A DNA stretch of 12,956 nucleotides from assembly GCA_008501785.1 (NCBI GenBank), contig QQUD01000898.1:1-12956 (forward strand), in the 5' to 3' direction. The notes under the pieces are model-generated. The model ran no database searches. It worked only from the letters and a program-made list of their open reading frames with translations, and was not told the origin of the DNA. Of this stretch, positions 6,201 through 12,956 are shown in pieces. The position numbers were made by a program, and so were the translations under genes. Each line of letters begins with the position of its first letter. Within the stretch, counting starts at the first letter, position 1. The DNA comes from Chloroflexota bacterium. Its GTDB lineage: Bacteria; Chloroflexota; Anaerolineae; Promineifilales; Promineifilaceae.

Positions 6201-6794
6201 TTATTCTAACGGGCTAAAACTAGCAACAATGTCGTCAAAATCTCTATGATAGCTTGTGAAATATTCCTTATCGACAATCATAGTAATCATAATCATGTCT
6301 TGTTCGCGAGCGATAAGGATTTCCTCAACCTTAAGAAAATTACTCGATAAGGTATATTGACGCCTCATAATTGGGTAACCATTAATTTCATCTTCTTCCA
6401 ACAAAATCTCTTCGAAACCATATCCCTTGGTAGGACCAGCACGAATCCAATCCAGGTATTCATCACTCCAATCAATGACATCCTGTAAATCCGGACTTTC
6501 CATTGCTCTAGATTCAATCCGAATTGCAAATGTAGAAGGATCATGTCGGAATATTGCAGGACGGCTGATGATTAATCGAGTATCCTTATCGCCTTTGTAA
6601 CCGTTTTCATCAAATACTTGAGTAACCCATTTCGTTGGATAATCTACGGAAAAATTGAATTGCTCATTCGTAACCGTTTTCCACTCGTGGTCGGTATCTT
6701 CAAGGTATTTTCCACTGCATGAAGCTATCAACATCGCTAAAACGAATCCTACAACGCTCCAAACCCTGAGATGAAAATCTGTTTTCTTGGGCAT
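6201..6794 (-). CDS. Putative lipoprotein, PsbP/DUF1795-like fold
   Basis: The 197-residue product starts with a lipoprotein signal: basic n-region PKKTDFHLR, a hydrophobic stretch and the lipobox IASC, so Cys26 would be lipidated and the protein anchored outside the cytoplasmic membrane. The mature part shows NFSVDYPTKW near its start and ends FDDIVASFSPLE. This layout is typical of PsbP/DUF1795-like proteins (a YPxxW strand first and a 'SF' strand last), but no function follows from it. I chose the ATG at 6794. A GTG at 6824 would add ten residues before the signal peptide and overlap the preceding gene. The ATG lies 11 nt after the stop of the thioredoxin-like gene, suggesting joint translation. 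The region looks AT-richer than the neighbouring enzymes. Confidence 0.75.
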   Translation of the reverse strand: MPKKTDFHLRVWSVVGFVLAMLIASCSGKYLEDTDHEWKTVTNEQFNFSVDYPTKWVTQVFDENGYKGDKDTRLIISRPAIFRHDPSTFAIRIESRAMESPDLQDVIDWSDEYLDWIRAGPTKGYGFEEILLEEDEINGYPIMRRQYTLSSNFLKVEEILIAREQDMIMITMIVDKEYFTSYHRDFDDIVASFSPLE

Positions 6795-6805
6795 AATGAA
6801 TCCAG

Positions 6806-7207
6806 TTATTCTTCCAGACGCCACATCTCAAGGAACTCAACGAATTTGACTTCATCATAGTTTTTGCCTATTTCCAGTTCAAGCATGTCTTGCGTATGGA
6901 GGGATGTGCCATCTGCATCCAATACGAAAATGTGCGGATAGCCGGGGATTTCTGGGTATTGTGTGAGGAACTTTTTGTTTTCGTTTTCTTTGCTGACGTT
7001 GACTTTGACGATGATGTAGTTTTTGGTGAGTAGATTGGTGACGGCTTCGGTGTTGTGCATGAAAGTCGCCAGGATTTCACACCAGATGCACCAATCGCCG
7101 CCAGCGATAAGCAAAATACGCTTGTTTTCGGCTTGTGCTTTGGTTACAGCAGCTGCAACATCAGCAAAAGGGTCACGTTCGGGATCGTATTTAGAAGATA
7201 TGTACAT
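6806..7207 (-). CDS. Thioredoxin-like protein with a WCIWC active site
   Basis: The 133-residue product has a thioredoxin fold with GGDWCIWCE, placing the redox pair at Cys40 and Cys43, and the cis-proline loop in GYPHIFVLDADG. The N-terminus (YDPERDPFADVAAAVTKAQA) is typical of the thioredoxin_7/DUF255-like group, in which a long helix precedes the active-site strand. No signal peptide is visible, so it should be cytoplasmic and may be a thiol-disulfide reductase or a chaperone-like protein. I chose the ATG at 7207, which has AGGTAG about 8 nt upstream. A TTG at 7234 would add nine residues with no better ribosome site. It is closely followed by the lipoprotein gene. Confidence 0.85.
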   Translation of the reverse strand: MYISSKYDPERDPFADVAAAVTKAQAENKRILLIAGGDWCIWCEILATFMHNTEAVTNLLTKNYIIVKVNVSKENENKKFLTQYPEIPGYPHIFVLDADGTSLHTQDMLELEIGKNYDEVKFVEFLEMWRLEE

Positions 7208-7283
7208 AGATTTATCTACCTGTGTGCAAACCAATCATTAACCATTCACCAATTCACAAATTAATTATTTTCTTCATTCTTCA

Positions 7284-8480
7284 CTATGTTTGCATCGATT
7301 GCACAACATCAATTAATCGTGCCGTTGGTTTTTCATCAGGCGTGTAATTTGGGTCGCGCCAGCGGGTTAATTTTATTATCCAAGGGGCAATCGTAAAGCC
7401 GAAGCGCACAAAGCGCGGGAATTTTGGCATCAGGTAGGCAAATTTGGCGAGGCGGGTGCGGCCGTCAAGATGTTTAAATAGGGGATCGTTACGCACGATG
7501 TCGCCATAGCTGGCAAAGCTGAAATCTTGATGCGTAAACGCATCGTTGATGGCTTTCGTTGCCACTTCGCCATAGCCCAACGCAAACGAAATGCCTTCAC
7601 CAAACAGCGGGTCGGCTCCGGCCGCATCGCCTACTAAAATGACGCGTGGCTGTGAGAATTTGGCTTTGGTGCTCCACCAACGGATCGGATGCCCTTTGAG
7701 TTTGTAGTCATCGAGATTGCGGTTTCGGGTTTGTAGTGAATCGCGCAGGGTTTGTTTGAGGTTGGCTTTGGGTAGGTCGGGGCGGGCGCGGCTGTCGAAG
7801 AGGCCGCGATTCATGAATGGCTGACCCTGGATGACGCTGGGGAAGTCCCAGTAATATCCTTGTAAGCCGTTGTCGGTCATGGGGGTGAAGTCGAAAACGG
7901 CCGTTTTCTCTCGAAATTCAGGCGTGGTTGCTGCATTTTCAGGCGTTAATATTTCTAATAGACGAGCCACTTGCGTATTGTCTTGCCATTTCAACGCACG
8001 GCGCACGTAGCTTTTCGATCCATCTGCTCCTACCAAAACTTTTGCATGAAAGGTGCGCTTTTCGGTGACAACCTCTACAAAATCATCGTGGGGTGTAATT
8101 GTTTTTACCGCTTCGCCTTGATGGACAGTCACACCAAGTTGTGTACACGTTTTCACTAGCCAATGGTCAAATTCATCACGGCGCACAATGCGAAAAACAG
8201 GGTTGCCAAAAAACGAGTAGCCTTTGTCTTTATAAACGAGGCGGACTTCTCTCACATCGAAGCTGTTTGGTTCAATTTCCAGCCCCAATCGTGCCAAAAT
8301 ATTTTGCCCCAGATGCGTAATGCCGCCGCCGCACAGCTTTTCACGTGGATGAATGGCTTTGTCTACCATCACAATCCGGTTTGCCCACGCTGGATTGCTT
8401 TTAATTAAATGTAATGCGGTTGATGTTCCCGATGGTCCTGTCCCCACAATGAGAATGTCGATCTTCTCAGCCTCTGCCAT
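7284..8480 (-). CDS. FAD-dependent oxidoreductase, geranylgeranyl reductase-like
   Basis: The 398-residue flavoprotein belongs to the PHBH-type fold. It has the dinucleotide-binding GTGPSG (13-18), KLCGGGI (48-54), VGADGS (150-155) and the FAD-binding GDAAGADPLFGEGI (284-297). KxCGGG near the first motif and PxxGEGI near the second mark the geranylgeranyl reductase family, whose members saturate isoprenoid double bonds of lipids, quinones or chlorophyll side chains. The substrate here is unknown. Related halogenases and monooxygenases share the fold, but the CGGG motif favours a reductase. The C-terminus (about 350-375) has a hydrophobic amphipathic stretch suggesting membrane contact. I chose the ATG at 8480, which has GGAGG 9 nt upstream. 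A TTG at 8489 would abut that site directly. It contains ACGGCCGT at 7897 and follows the amidase gene. Confidence 0.85.
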   Translation of the reverse strand: MAEAEKIDILIVGTGPSGTSTALHLIKSNPAWANRIVMVDKAIHPREKLCGGGITHLGQNILARLGLEIEPNSFDVREVRLVYKDKGYSFFGNPVFRIVRRDEFDHWLVKTCTQLGVTVHQGEAVKTITPHDDFVEVVTEKRTFHAKVLVGADGSKSYVRRALKWQDNTQVARLLEILTPENAATTPEFREKTAVFDFTPMTDNGLQGYYWDFPSVIQGQPFMNRGLFDSRARPDLPKANLKQTLRDSLQTRNRNLDDYKLKGHPIRWWSTKAKFSQPRVILVGDAAGADPLFGEGISFALGYGEVATKAINDAFTHQDFSFASYGDIVRNDPLFKHLDGRTRLAKFAYLMPKFPRFVRFGFTIAPWIIKLTRWRDPNYTPDEKPTARLIDVVQSMQT

Positions 8481-8501
8481 TTTCTGCAACCTCCGAATTT
8501 G

Positions 8502-8579
8502 GTAATCGGTAGTCGGTAAACGATAATCGGTAAGTTAAGCTTTCTCATTGCCGATTATCGTTTACTGTTCACCGATTAC
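8502..8579. repeat. Long imperfect inverted repeat built from AATCGGT words
   Basis: GTAAACGATAATCGG (8516-8530) is exactly complementary to CCGATTATCGTTTAC (8551-8565). An outer pair, GTAATCGGT (8502-8510) with ACCGATTAC (8571-8579), extends the stem across a 5x5 internal loop. The hairpin loop is 20 nt. It fills most of the gap between the amidase and FAD-enzyme genes and includes the amidase stop codon. No T-run follows on the minus strand, so it is not a classical terminator. It may be a REP/MITE-like element, an mRNA-processing hairpin, or an array of the iterated word GGTAATCGGTA. Confidence 0.75.
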
Positions 8580-10846
8580 TTCTTAATCATCGGCAGCATT
8601 ATAGCATGAGGCAGGTCTATTGCCTCTGCTGTACTCAGGTCAGGCTCAGTTTTTATTTCTATATTTCCGGCATGGTCAGTAGCGATGATGTGGAATTCGT
8701 AGGTTTGTTCAGGGTCAGGTGGGGTGAAGGTCGCGGATGTGTTCACTGTTGTCGTCAGCCAACTGGTCCAGGTGGTTTCACTGATGGTACGATAAGCAAC
8801 GTTGTAACCAGCGATGCCGGAGAGTTCATCCGTGCCGGTCCAGACAAGGTTGTATACATCGGTGACATTTTTTGTGTAGATGAGTTGGGCGGTGGAGGTG
8901 GGAACGGCCGTGTCTACCCCAAACTTGCTCACCGACGTGACCAACGAATCCTGTGTGCCTGTTAGTACAACCGAAGTTTGCCAATATAATGTGACATTTT
9001 CAGTAAACATATGCGTATAACTCACCACATTACCTGGAATCGTTTCTTCAAGTACTAAATTAGTTAAGTCGGTGTCGGTGGCAACTTTTAACGTAGTTGT
9101 TTGGGGGGGGCTACTGTTGCTTAATTGCCAGACAAATTCCACATCAGGGTTGTTTGTCCAGCCTTCTTCTGTGGGTGAACTTGCTTTTAGTTCAGGTGAC
9201 ACTTCAATCAAGCGCATGTCATCAAACCAGACCCCTTTCCCCTCGTCGGTCGTGGTCAAATTTGTGAGACGGACCGTTGTGCTATCGTCTGCGTGCAAAT
9301 AATAAACACCAAGGTCCATCCACACGCCTAATTGATCGTTGTGGCTGAGAATAACTGTGTCCGTGCCATTGGCGTGATTGATTGTGTAGGTAGCACCATC
9401 GGTTTCTCCTCGGCCTGTGTAGCAATAAGGTGCGCGCACTTCAATGCGATAATATCCCGCTTCTGTGATGGGTGGCTGCCATTTACCCCAACGAATGGGT
9501 GAGTCTGGGTTTGTGGTAGACCATGCGTAAAAAGAATGCCCATTTGTGCCACATTCATTGGGGCCTTCGTACCAGCTTGTGTTGCTGCGCGTAAAGTAGG
9601 GGCCAGCCTCGTCAACAATGAGATATTCGTTGGTTAGCCCAATATTGGCAGCGATGCGGTCACGAATTTCAGGTAATAAAGCATGTGCCTGATCACCGGG
9701 GCATTCTGTTGTGCCATAGGCATCGCGGTGTCCCATTAAGTGTGGCAATCCCCATCCTACATTGGGCAGTGTGTTGCTGGCATCATAGACATCAATGTCA
9801 CGCTGGTCTGCTTTCCAAGAAAGTAGGTTAACCAGTGAATCGACCATTGGTTCTGGCGGTTTGATGCCGGGCAAGGCGTGGTCAACGGCCGTAAACGTAC
9901 CCAACAGTGAAACGCCCATGCTGCCTAAATTAGCACCAGATGCGTGCGTTCCTGCCACGTCTAAATTCTCGTAATCTTCATTCAGATGGCCTTCGTAAAT
10001 CAGCCCATCGACATCAATCAAGTAGTTATAGCCAATGTCGCCCCACTCATTTGTATAGGTGTGATAGGACCAGATGGCACGAACGGTGGCGGCCCAATTT
10101 GTACCCCCATTGGCAGAAACTGTATGGTGAATGACCATGTGTGTTGCTGGTGAATATTCTAATCCATCGGTGTAGTCGCAATCATCATAGAAGCACCACA
10201 CTTCGCGGCTAATAATTGTGGGTCGTGGATGACCGGTTGTGAGATAGGAGGTGTTGTTTTGATTTGCATCTAAAGCTTGTTGTTGGGCGACAAGCTCTGC
10301 CGTTGTGGGACCAGAGGTGGCGTCGATAAAAGTAAATACCATCTCTTCCAAAACAGGCGCGGCGAGGGAGATGTTGCGTCCCATGCTTACTGAAAATTGG
10401 ACATGTGAATGGCGTTTGTCAATTTCAGGTACAGAAATCATGTTTCCGGAGATTAAATTGCTTCCTGCAACGGTTAAGTCGTGGTCTTCTTGCATCACAA
10501 ACCAGTCACTCCAGGGGCCGTTTGAGGTACGGGTGCGTACTTGAATGGTGATGCTGGTACCTTTGGGCTGTGTTGCATCCCATTGGGGAACAACGACATT
10601 AAAGGGTAAGGACGCTTCAATGTCTGGTGAGGTATAAACGGCGGTTAATTCATTATCGGCAATGGTTAATCCATTGGTTGAAACGGCGAACCCTGTGCCG
10701 CTGCCAGATGCGAAATCTGTGCCAGTAAAATGTATTTTGTCGTGAATGGGTTCTTCATACCCTTGAGCGGGCTTGACATGCGAGGAAAATCCGATGGCTG
10801 TCAATAATCCTATGAAGATGACTAGGGTCCAAGCTTTTAACTGCAT
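8576..10846 (-). CDS. Secreted PGRP/amidase_2 protein with Golvesin-like and Ig-like domains
   Basis: The 756-residue secreted protein probably binds or cleaves the amide bond between N-acetylmuramate and L-alanine in peptidoglycan. A signal peptide (MQLKAWTLVIFIGLLTAIGF) is followed by a beta-rich domain (about 40-175). The PGRP/amidase domain (about 208-400) has its zinc ligands in place: H240 of IHHTVSANGG, H373 of GHRDAYG and C382 of ECPGD. Y273 and T380 sit where the family keeps catalytic residues. A Golvesin/Xly-type binding domain (about 406-548; SWYEGPN, AGYYRIEVRAPY, GVWMDLGVYYL) and two Ig/FnIII-like repeats (about 555-645 and 650-740) follow. The C-terminus ends LPHAIMLPMIKK. I chose the ATG at 10846 because GGGAG lies 5 nt upstream. 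The ATG at 10858 has no ribosome site and would break up the signal peptide's n-region. Two ACGGCCGT copies lie inside. Confidence 0.88.
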   Translation of the reverse strand: MQLKAWTLVIFIGLLTAIGFSSHVKPAQGYEEPIHDKIHFTGTDFASGSGTGFAVSTNGLTIADNELTAVYTSPDIEASLPFNVVVPQWDATQPKGTSITIQVRTRTSNGPWSDWFVMQEDHDLTVAGSNLISGNMISVPEIDKRHSHVQFSVSMGRNISLAAPVLEEMVFTFIDATSGPTTAELVAQQQALDANQNNTSYLTTGHPRPTIISREVWCFYDDCDYTDGLEYSPATHMVIHHTVSANGGTNWAATVRAIWSYHTYTNEWGDIGYNYLIDVDGLIYEGHLNEDYENLDVAGTHASGANLGSMGVSLLGTFTAVDHALPGIKPPEPMVDSLVNLLSWKADQRDIDVYDASNTLPNVGWGLPHLMGHRDAYGTTECPGDQAHALLPEIRDRIAANIGLTNEYLIVDEAGPYFTRSNTSWYEGPNECGTNGHSFYAWSTTNPDSPIRWGKWQPPITEAGYYRIEVRAPYCYTGRGETDGATYTINHANGTDTVILSHNDQLGVWMDLGVYYLHADDSTTVRLTNLTTTDEGKGVWFDDMRLIEVSPELKASSPTEEGWTNNPDVEFVWQLSNSSPPQTTTLKVATDTDLTNLVLEETIPGNVVSYTHMFTENVTLYWQTSVVLTGTQDSLVTSVSKFGVDTAVPTSTAQLIYTKNVTDVYNLVWTGTDELSGIAGYNVAYRTISETTWTSWLTTTVNTSATFTPPDPEQTYEFHIIATDHAGNIEIKTEPDLSTAEAIDLPHAIMLPMIKK

Positions 10847-10872
10847 GTTTGCTCCCATATTTGTTTTTTTGA

Positions 10873-10944
10873 AACTATACAGGTCTTCGACGACTCGACT
10901 GAGATCGCCGAAGTCAAGCTCAGACCGCGACGCATTGTATAGTT
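10873..10944 (+). terminator. Large hairpin with downstream T-run, upstream of the amidase
   Basis: AACTATACA (10873-10881) pairs exactly with TGTATAGTT (10936-10944). GGTCT (10882-10886) then pairs with AGACC (10922-10926) across a one-sided bulge. The plus strand continues GCTTTTTTT (10945-10953), so it resembles an intrinsic terminator pointing right, although no plus-strand gene precedes it. On the minus strand it would lie in the amidase leader. The core (10898-10914) contains a motif repeated at 12847. It may instead be a small mobile or REP-like palindrome inserted here. Confidence 0.45.
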
Positions 10945-10953
10945 GCTTTTTTT

Positions 10954-11194
10954 AATTTGTTTTGTGTGCTCCAATATGATCTTTCAGTCCTTTCCAAAGT
11001 TGGTACATGATAGCAAGTGTGTTGGTGGTCAATGGTGTAAAACCTGTGAATTTTTTCGTGATATTTGGTAAATTTTGTGAAATGATGACCAGGGTCCTAT
11101 TCTTCTTTCTTATTGAACAGGATTACTTTTTTATGTTATTCTGGCAGCGAGTTTTTATTTATGTATGATTAATTTTATAAAGGTTTGATTTGTT
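10954..11194 (+). promoter_or_regulatory. AT-rich gap with a possible promoter for the GT87 gene
   Basis: These 241 bases separate the divergent amidase and GT87-like genes and hold no gene that I can support. TTGAAC (11113-11118), a 17-base spacer and TTATTC (11136-11141) make a weak promoter candidate reading into the GT87 gene, about 50 bases before its start. The Shine-Dalgarno AAAGG (11179-11183) is 11 nt from the ATG, slightly far. Confidence 0.3.
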
Positions 11195-12457
11195 ATGTCG
11201 TTTGTTCGCAGAGATTCGGTAAGAATAGGGATGGGGGGTCTGTTTTTATTTGTTTTTATGGTCGTGGCGACCTATTACACATTTGTGATACACGCCCCTG
11301 GTGCGAATGATTTTTTCCCACGGTGGAAGGGTGCGCAGGTGTTTTGGTTGGAGGGTATTGACCCTTATTCAGATGAGGCGACGGAGGCGATACAGAGGGT
11401 CATTTACGGCCGTTTAGCACAACCAACCGAAGATCAAGTCTTGTTTGTGTATCCGTTTTACACAGTCTTTTTATTACTGCCGTTGGTGGGGCTTCCTTAC
11501 CTGTGGGTGCAAGCCATTTGGCTGGTGACGCTTATGTTTTCCCTGTTTGTGGGGACGATTTTATGTTTGCGTCTTGTTTTGTGGCGACCATCGCTGTGGT
11601 TAATGAGTGTGATCATTTTGTGGTCACTATTACTCTATAATGGCACACGCACCGTTATTTTAGGACAATTTGCAGGATTGATATTTTTGTGGCTGGTGGG
11701 GAGCCTTTTAGCCTTATACAATGGCAAAGATGTGAGTGCTGCTGCCTTATTGGCACTAACAACAATCAAGCCGCAAATGAGCTTTTTGATTATTCCTGCC
11801 TTGTTAATATGGGGAATTGGGCAGCGGCGATGGCGATTTTTGTGGGCGTTTGTGATAAGTATGGGAATATTAGCAGGCATATCATTTTTACTGTCGCCTC
11901 GCTGGTTGTTGAGTTTTGTTGAACAAGTGATGGCTTACCCTGGGTATACGGTTGAAGGGTCTCCCATTTACATTGTGACCCGAATTTATTGGTCCCAACT
12001 TGGGCGCACTGTAGAAGTTTTATTGTTTGTGAGCCTGGTTGGATATTTGCTATACCATTGGTGGCAATTGCCTCGTTTGCAAATTGGTTCTTCTGAGTTT
12101 TTAATGGCGATTTGTGTGACGTTGGTTGTTACAAATTTATTGGTAAGCCGCACGGCAACGACGAATTATGTTGTGCTGTATTTGCCGATTTTGTGGACAT
12201 TGAAGCAGATTGCCATGAAGTGGCAATGGGGCGAATGGGCTGCTGCTGTTGCGCTAGTGCTTTCGGCTGTGGGGATGTGGTGGCTGTTTTTGGGCACGAT
12301 TTCTGGGTCTGCGGAAAGTGCTGTCATGTATTTGCCGTTACCGTTTGGGTTGTTGCTGATTTTGTTGGTGGCGAGACGGCCGTTACTCAACAACCCCTTA
12401 CAAATTAATTTATCTCGTGTGGAGGGGAATGCCGATTATGAAGAAATATCAAACTAG
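11195..12457 (+). CDS. Polytopic membrane glycosyltransferase-like protein (GT87/DUF2029 family)
   Basis: The 420-residue protein is mostly hydrophobic, with roughly ten membrane helices. It looks like a GT-C glycosyltransferase of the GT87/DUF2029 group, which uses polyprenyl-phosphate sugars on the outer face of the membrane in making mannolipids and cell-envelope glycans. Family-like marks are an aspartate in the first extracytoplasmic loop (ND at 38-39, followed by FFPRWKGAQVF), ILGQFAGL with GQ at 157-158, and TIKPQ (190-194) at the start of a helix. The donor and acceptor sugars cannot be told. It contains two ACGGCCGT copies (11406 and 12376). The next gene starts inside its last 20 bases, so the two are translated together. 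Confidence 0.8.
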   Translation: MSFVRRDSVRIGMGGLFLFVFMVVATYYTFVIHAPGANDFFPRWKGAQVFWLEGIDPYSDEATEAIQRVIYGRLAQPTEDQVLFVYPFYTVFLLLPLVGLPYLWVQAIWLVTLMFSLFVGTILCLRLVLWRPSLWLMSVIILWSLLLYNGTRTVILGQFAGLIFLWLVGSLLALYNGKDVSAAALLALTTIKPQMSFLIIPALLIWGIGQRRWRFLWAFVISMGILAGISFLLSPRWLLSFVEQVMAYPGYTVEGSPIYIVTRIYWSQLGRTVEVLLFVSLVGYLLYHWWQLPRLQIGSSEFLMAICVTLVVTNLLVSRTATTNYVVLYLPILWTLKQIAMKWQWGEWAAAVALVLSAVGMWWLFLGTISGSAESAVMYLPLPFGLLLILLVARRPLLNNPLQINLSRVEGNADYEEISN

Positions 12458-12956
12458 CATTTGGTTGCGTTGGGTATTCATTGCGCTGTTTGTGGCGTGG
12501 TTTTTCTTTGCGATTGCCAGTTATTTTGTGGTGTATAAGCCGTTTAGTCCGCTGCTGGTGGCGCAGTTGGCAGAGTTGAAGTGGTTGCCATTGGGAAATG
12601 ATTGGTCTGTGCTGGGGCAGGCTGTAGTGGATGTGCTGGTTGCGTTGTGGTTGGGGGTGATGGCGCTGGGGGTTGGGTTGTGGATTTGGGATGGGATTTT
12701 TTTATTACAAAGGAACAAAGAAGCAAAGGAAGAAAAGGGAAGAGAAGAGGGATTAGAGAGAGTTTTGTTTGGATTTGGGATGGGGTTTGGGGTTGTGGGG
12801 TTGATTGTGTTGTTTGTTGGTTTGTTGGGGTGGTTGAATACGGCCACTTCGACTGTGCTCAGTACAGGCGTTTTAACCACAATCCCCATCATTTTAACTG
12901 CTGTTGGGCTGCCGAAATTGGTGCGCTTGCGGGTGGGGTGGAAACGGCCGTCTCGT
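12438..12956 (+). CDS. Membrane protein of unknown function, cut by the right edge
   Basis: From ATG at 12438 the frame is open for 173 codons to the end of the window. GGAGGGG (12421-12427) lies 10 nt upstream, and the start overlaps the end of the GT87-like gene by 20 bases. The product begins MKKYQTSIWLRWVFIALFVA and has about four hydrophobic helices. A highly charged, probably cytoplasmic loop (QRNKEAKEEKGREEGLERV) separates the second and third. I do not recognise the family. Overlap with a GT-C type enzyme suggests a role in the same envelope-glycan pathway. It carries an ACTTCG...CTCAGT motif (12847-12863) and an ACGGCCGT near the edge (12944). Confidence 0.8.
   Translation, partial: MKKYQTSIWLRWVFIALFVAWFFFAIASYFVVYKPFSPLLVAQLAELKWLPLGNDWSVLGQAVVDVLVALWLGVMALGVGLWIWDGIFLLQRNKEAKEEKGREEGLERVLFGFGMGFGVVGLIVLFVGLLGWLNTATSTVLSTGVLTTIPIILTAVGLPKLVRLRVGWKRPSR
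12847..12863 (+). repeat. ACTTCG-N-CTCAGT motif, second copy in the window
   Basis: The stretch around 12846-12863 reads ACTTCGACTGTGCTCAGT. On the minus strand at 10914-10898 the sequence is ACTTCGGCGATCTCAGT, which shares ACTTCG and CTCAGT with a spacer one base shorter. One copy is inside a membrane-protein gene and the other is in an intergenic hairpin. Short repeats with this TTCG...CTCAGT pattern are seen dispersed in many bacterial genomes. Confidence 0.45.

Noticed and set aside
10976..11071. 31-residue frame with two cysteines (CKTC) in the amidase-GT87 gap
   Set aside because: No Shine-Dalgarno and no recognisable similarity. The length is expected by chance.
10817..11097. GATGACYAGGGTCC occurring at 10817 and 11084 as a possible partial duplication of the amidase 5' end
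   Set aside because: Only 14 bases with one mismatch are shared and similarity does not extend. Several such pairs are expected by chance in 13 kb.
1..12956. Defence, CRISPR, prophage, transposon or secondary-metabolite system
   Set aside because: No repeat-spacer array, transposase, integrase, nuclease or toxin-antitoxin gene is visible. The only nuclease-type signal is the 21-codon NYN remnant.

Overview
The window looks like ordinary chromosome from a Chloroflexota-type bacterium (Anaerolineae or a relative). This is an inference from gene content and style: a secreted amidase with a Golvesin-like domain and a C-terminal 'LPMIKK' tail, a GT87-type membrane glycosyltransferase, a WCxWC thioredoxin-like protein, and short iterated words in the intergenic gaps. 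No rRNA, tRNA, CRISPR array, transposase or phage gene is visible.

Layout. 1-1137: an unidentified open frame running in from the left edge, then pheA (prephenate dehydratase) on the plus strand. 1146-1725: a minus-strand DUF3592 membrane protein preceded by a 21-codon remnant of a NYN-domain gene. 1844-3682: typA/bipA on the minus strand. 3683-4146: a 464-bp divergent gap rich in palindromes, two tandem operator-like sites and a minus-strand terminator with no gene upstream of it. 4147-5109: a beta-hydroxyacid dehydrogenase and a strong terminator. 5182-10846: five minus-strand genes that could form one operon, in transcription order a secreted PGRP/amidase, a geranylgeranyl-reductase-like FAD enzyme, a thioredoxin-like protein, a lipoprotein and an RluA-family pseudouridine synthase. 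10847-11194: a gap with a large hairpin. 11195-12956: a GT87-like membrane protein overlapping a membrane protein that runs off the right edge.

How the genes relate. Most are housekeeping or metabolic: phenylalanine synthesis, ribosome-associated GTPase, RNA modification, hydroxyacid metabolism. The amidase, lipoprotein and GT87 protein point to cell-envelope work. The thioredoxin-like gene and lipoprotein are separated by only 11 nt and probably act or are expressed together. I see no defence or biosynthetic cluster.

The most striking signal is not a gene. The palindrome ACGGCCGT occurs 14 times in 13 kb, about 0.2 copies being expected with equal base frequencies. It often extends to an AAAACGGCCGTTTT-like core, sits mostly inside coding regions, and in one place two copies form a terminator stem. 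It behaves like a genome-wide dispersed octamer comparable to cyanobacterial HIP1.
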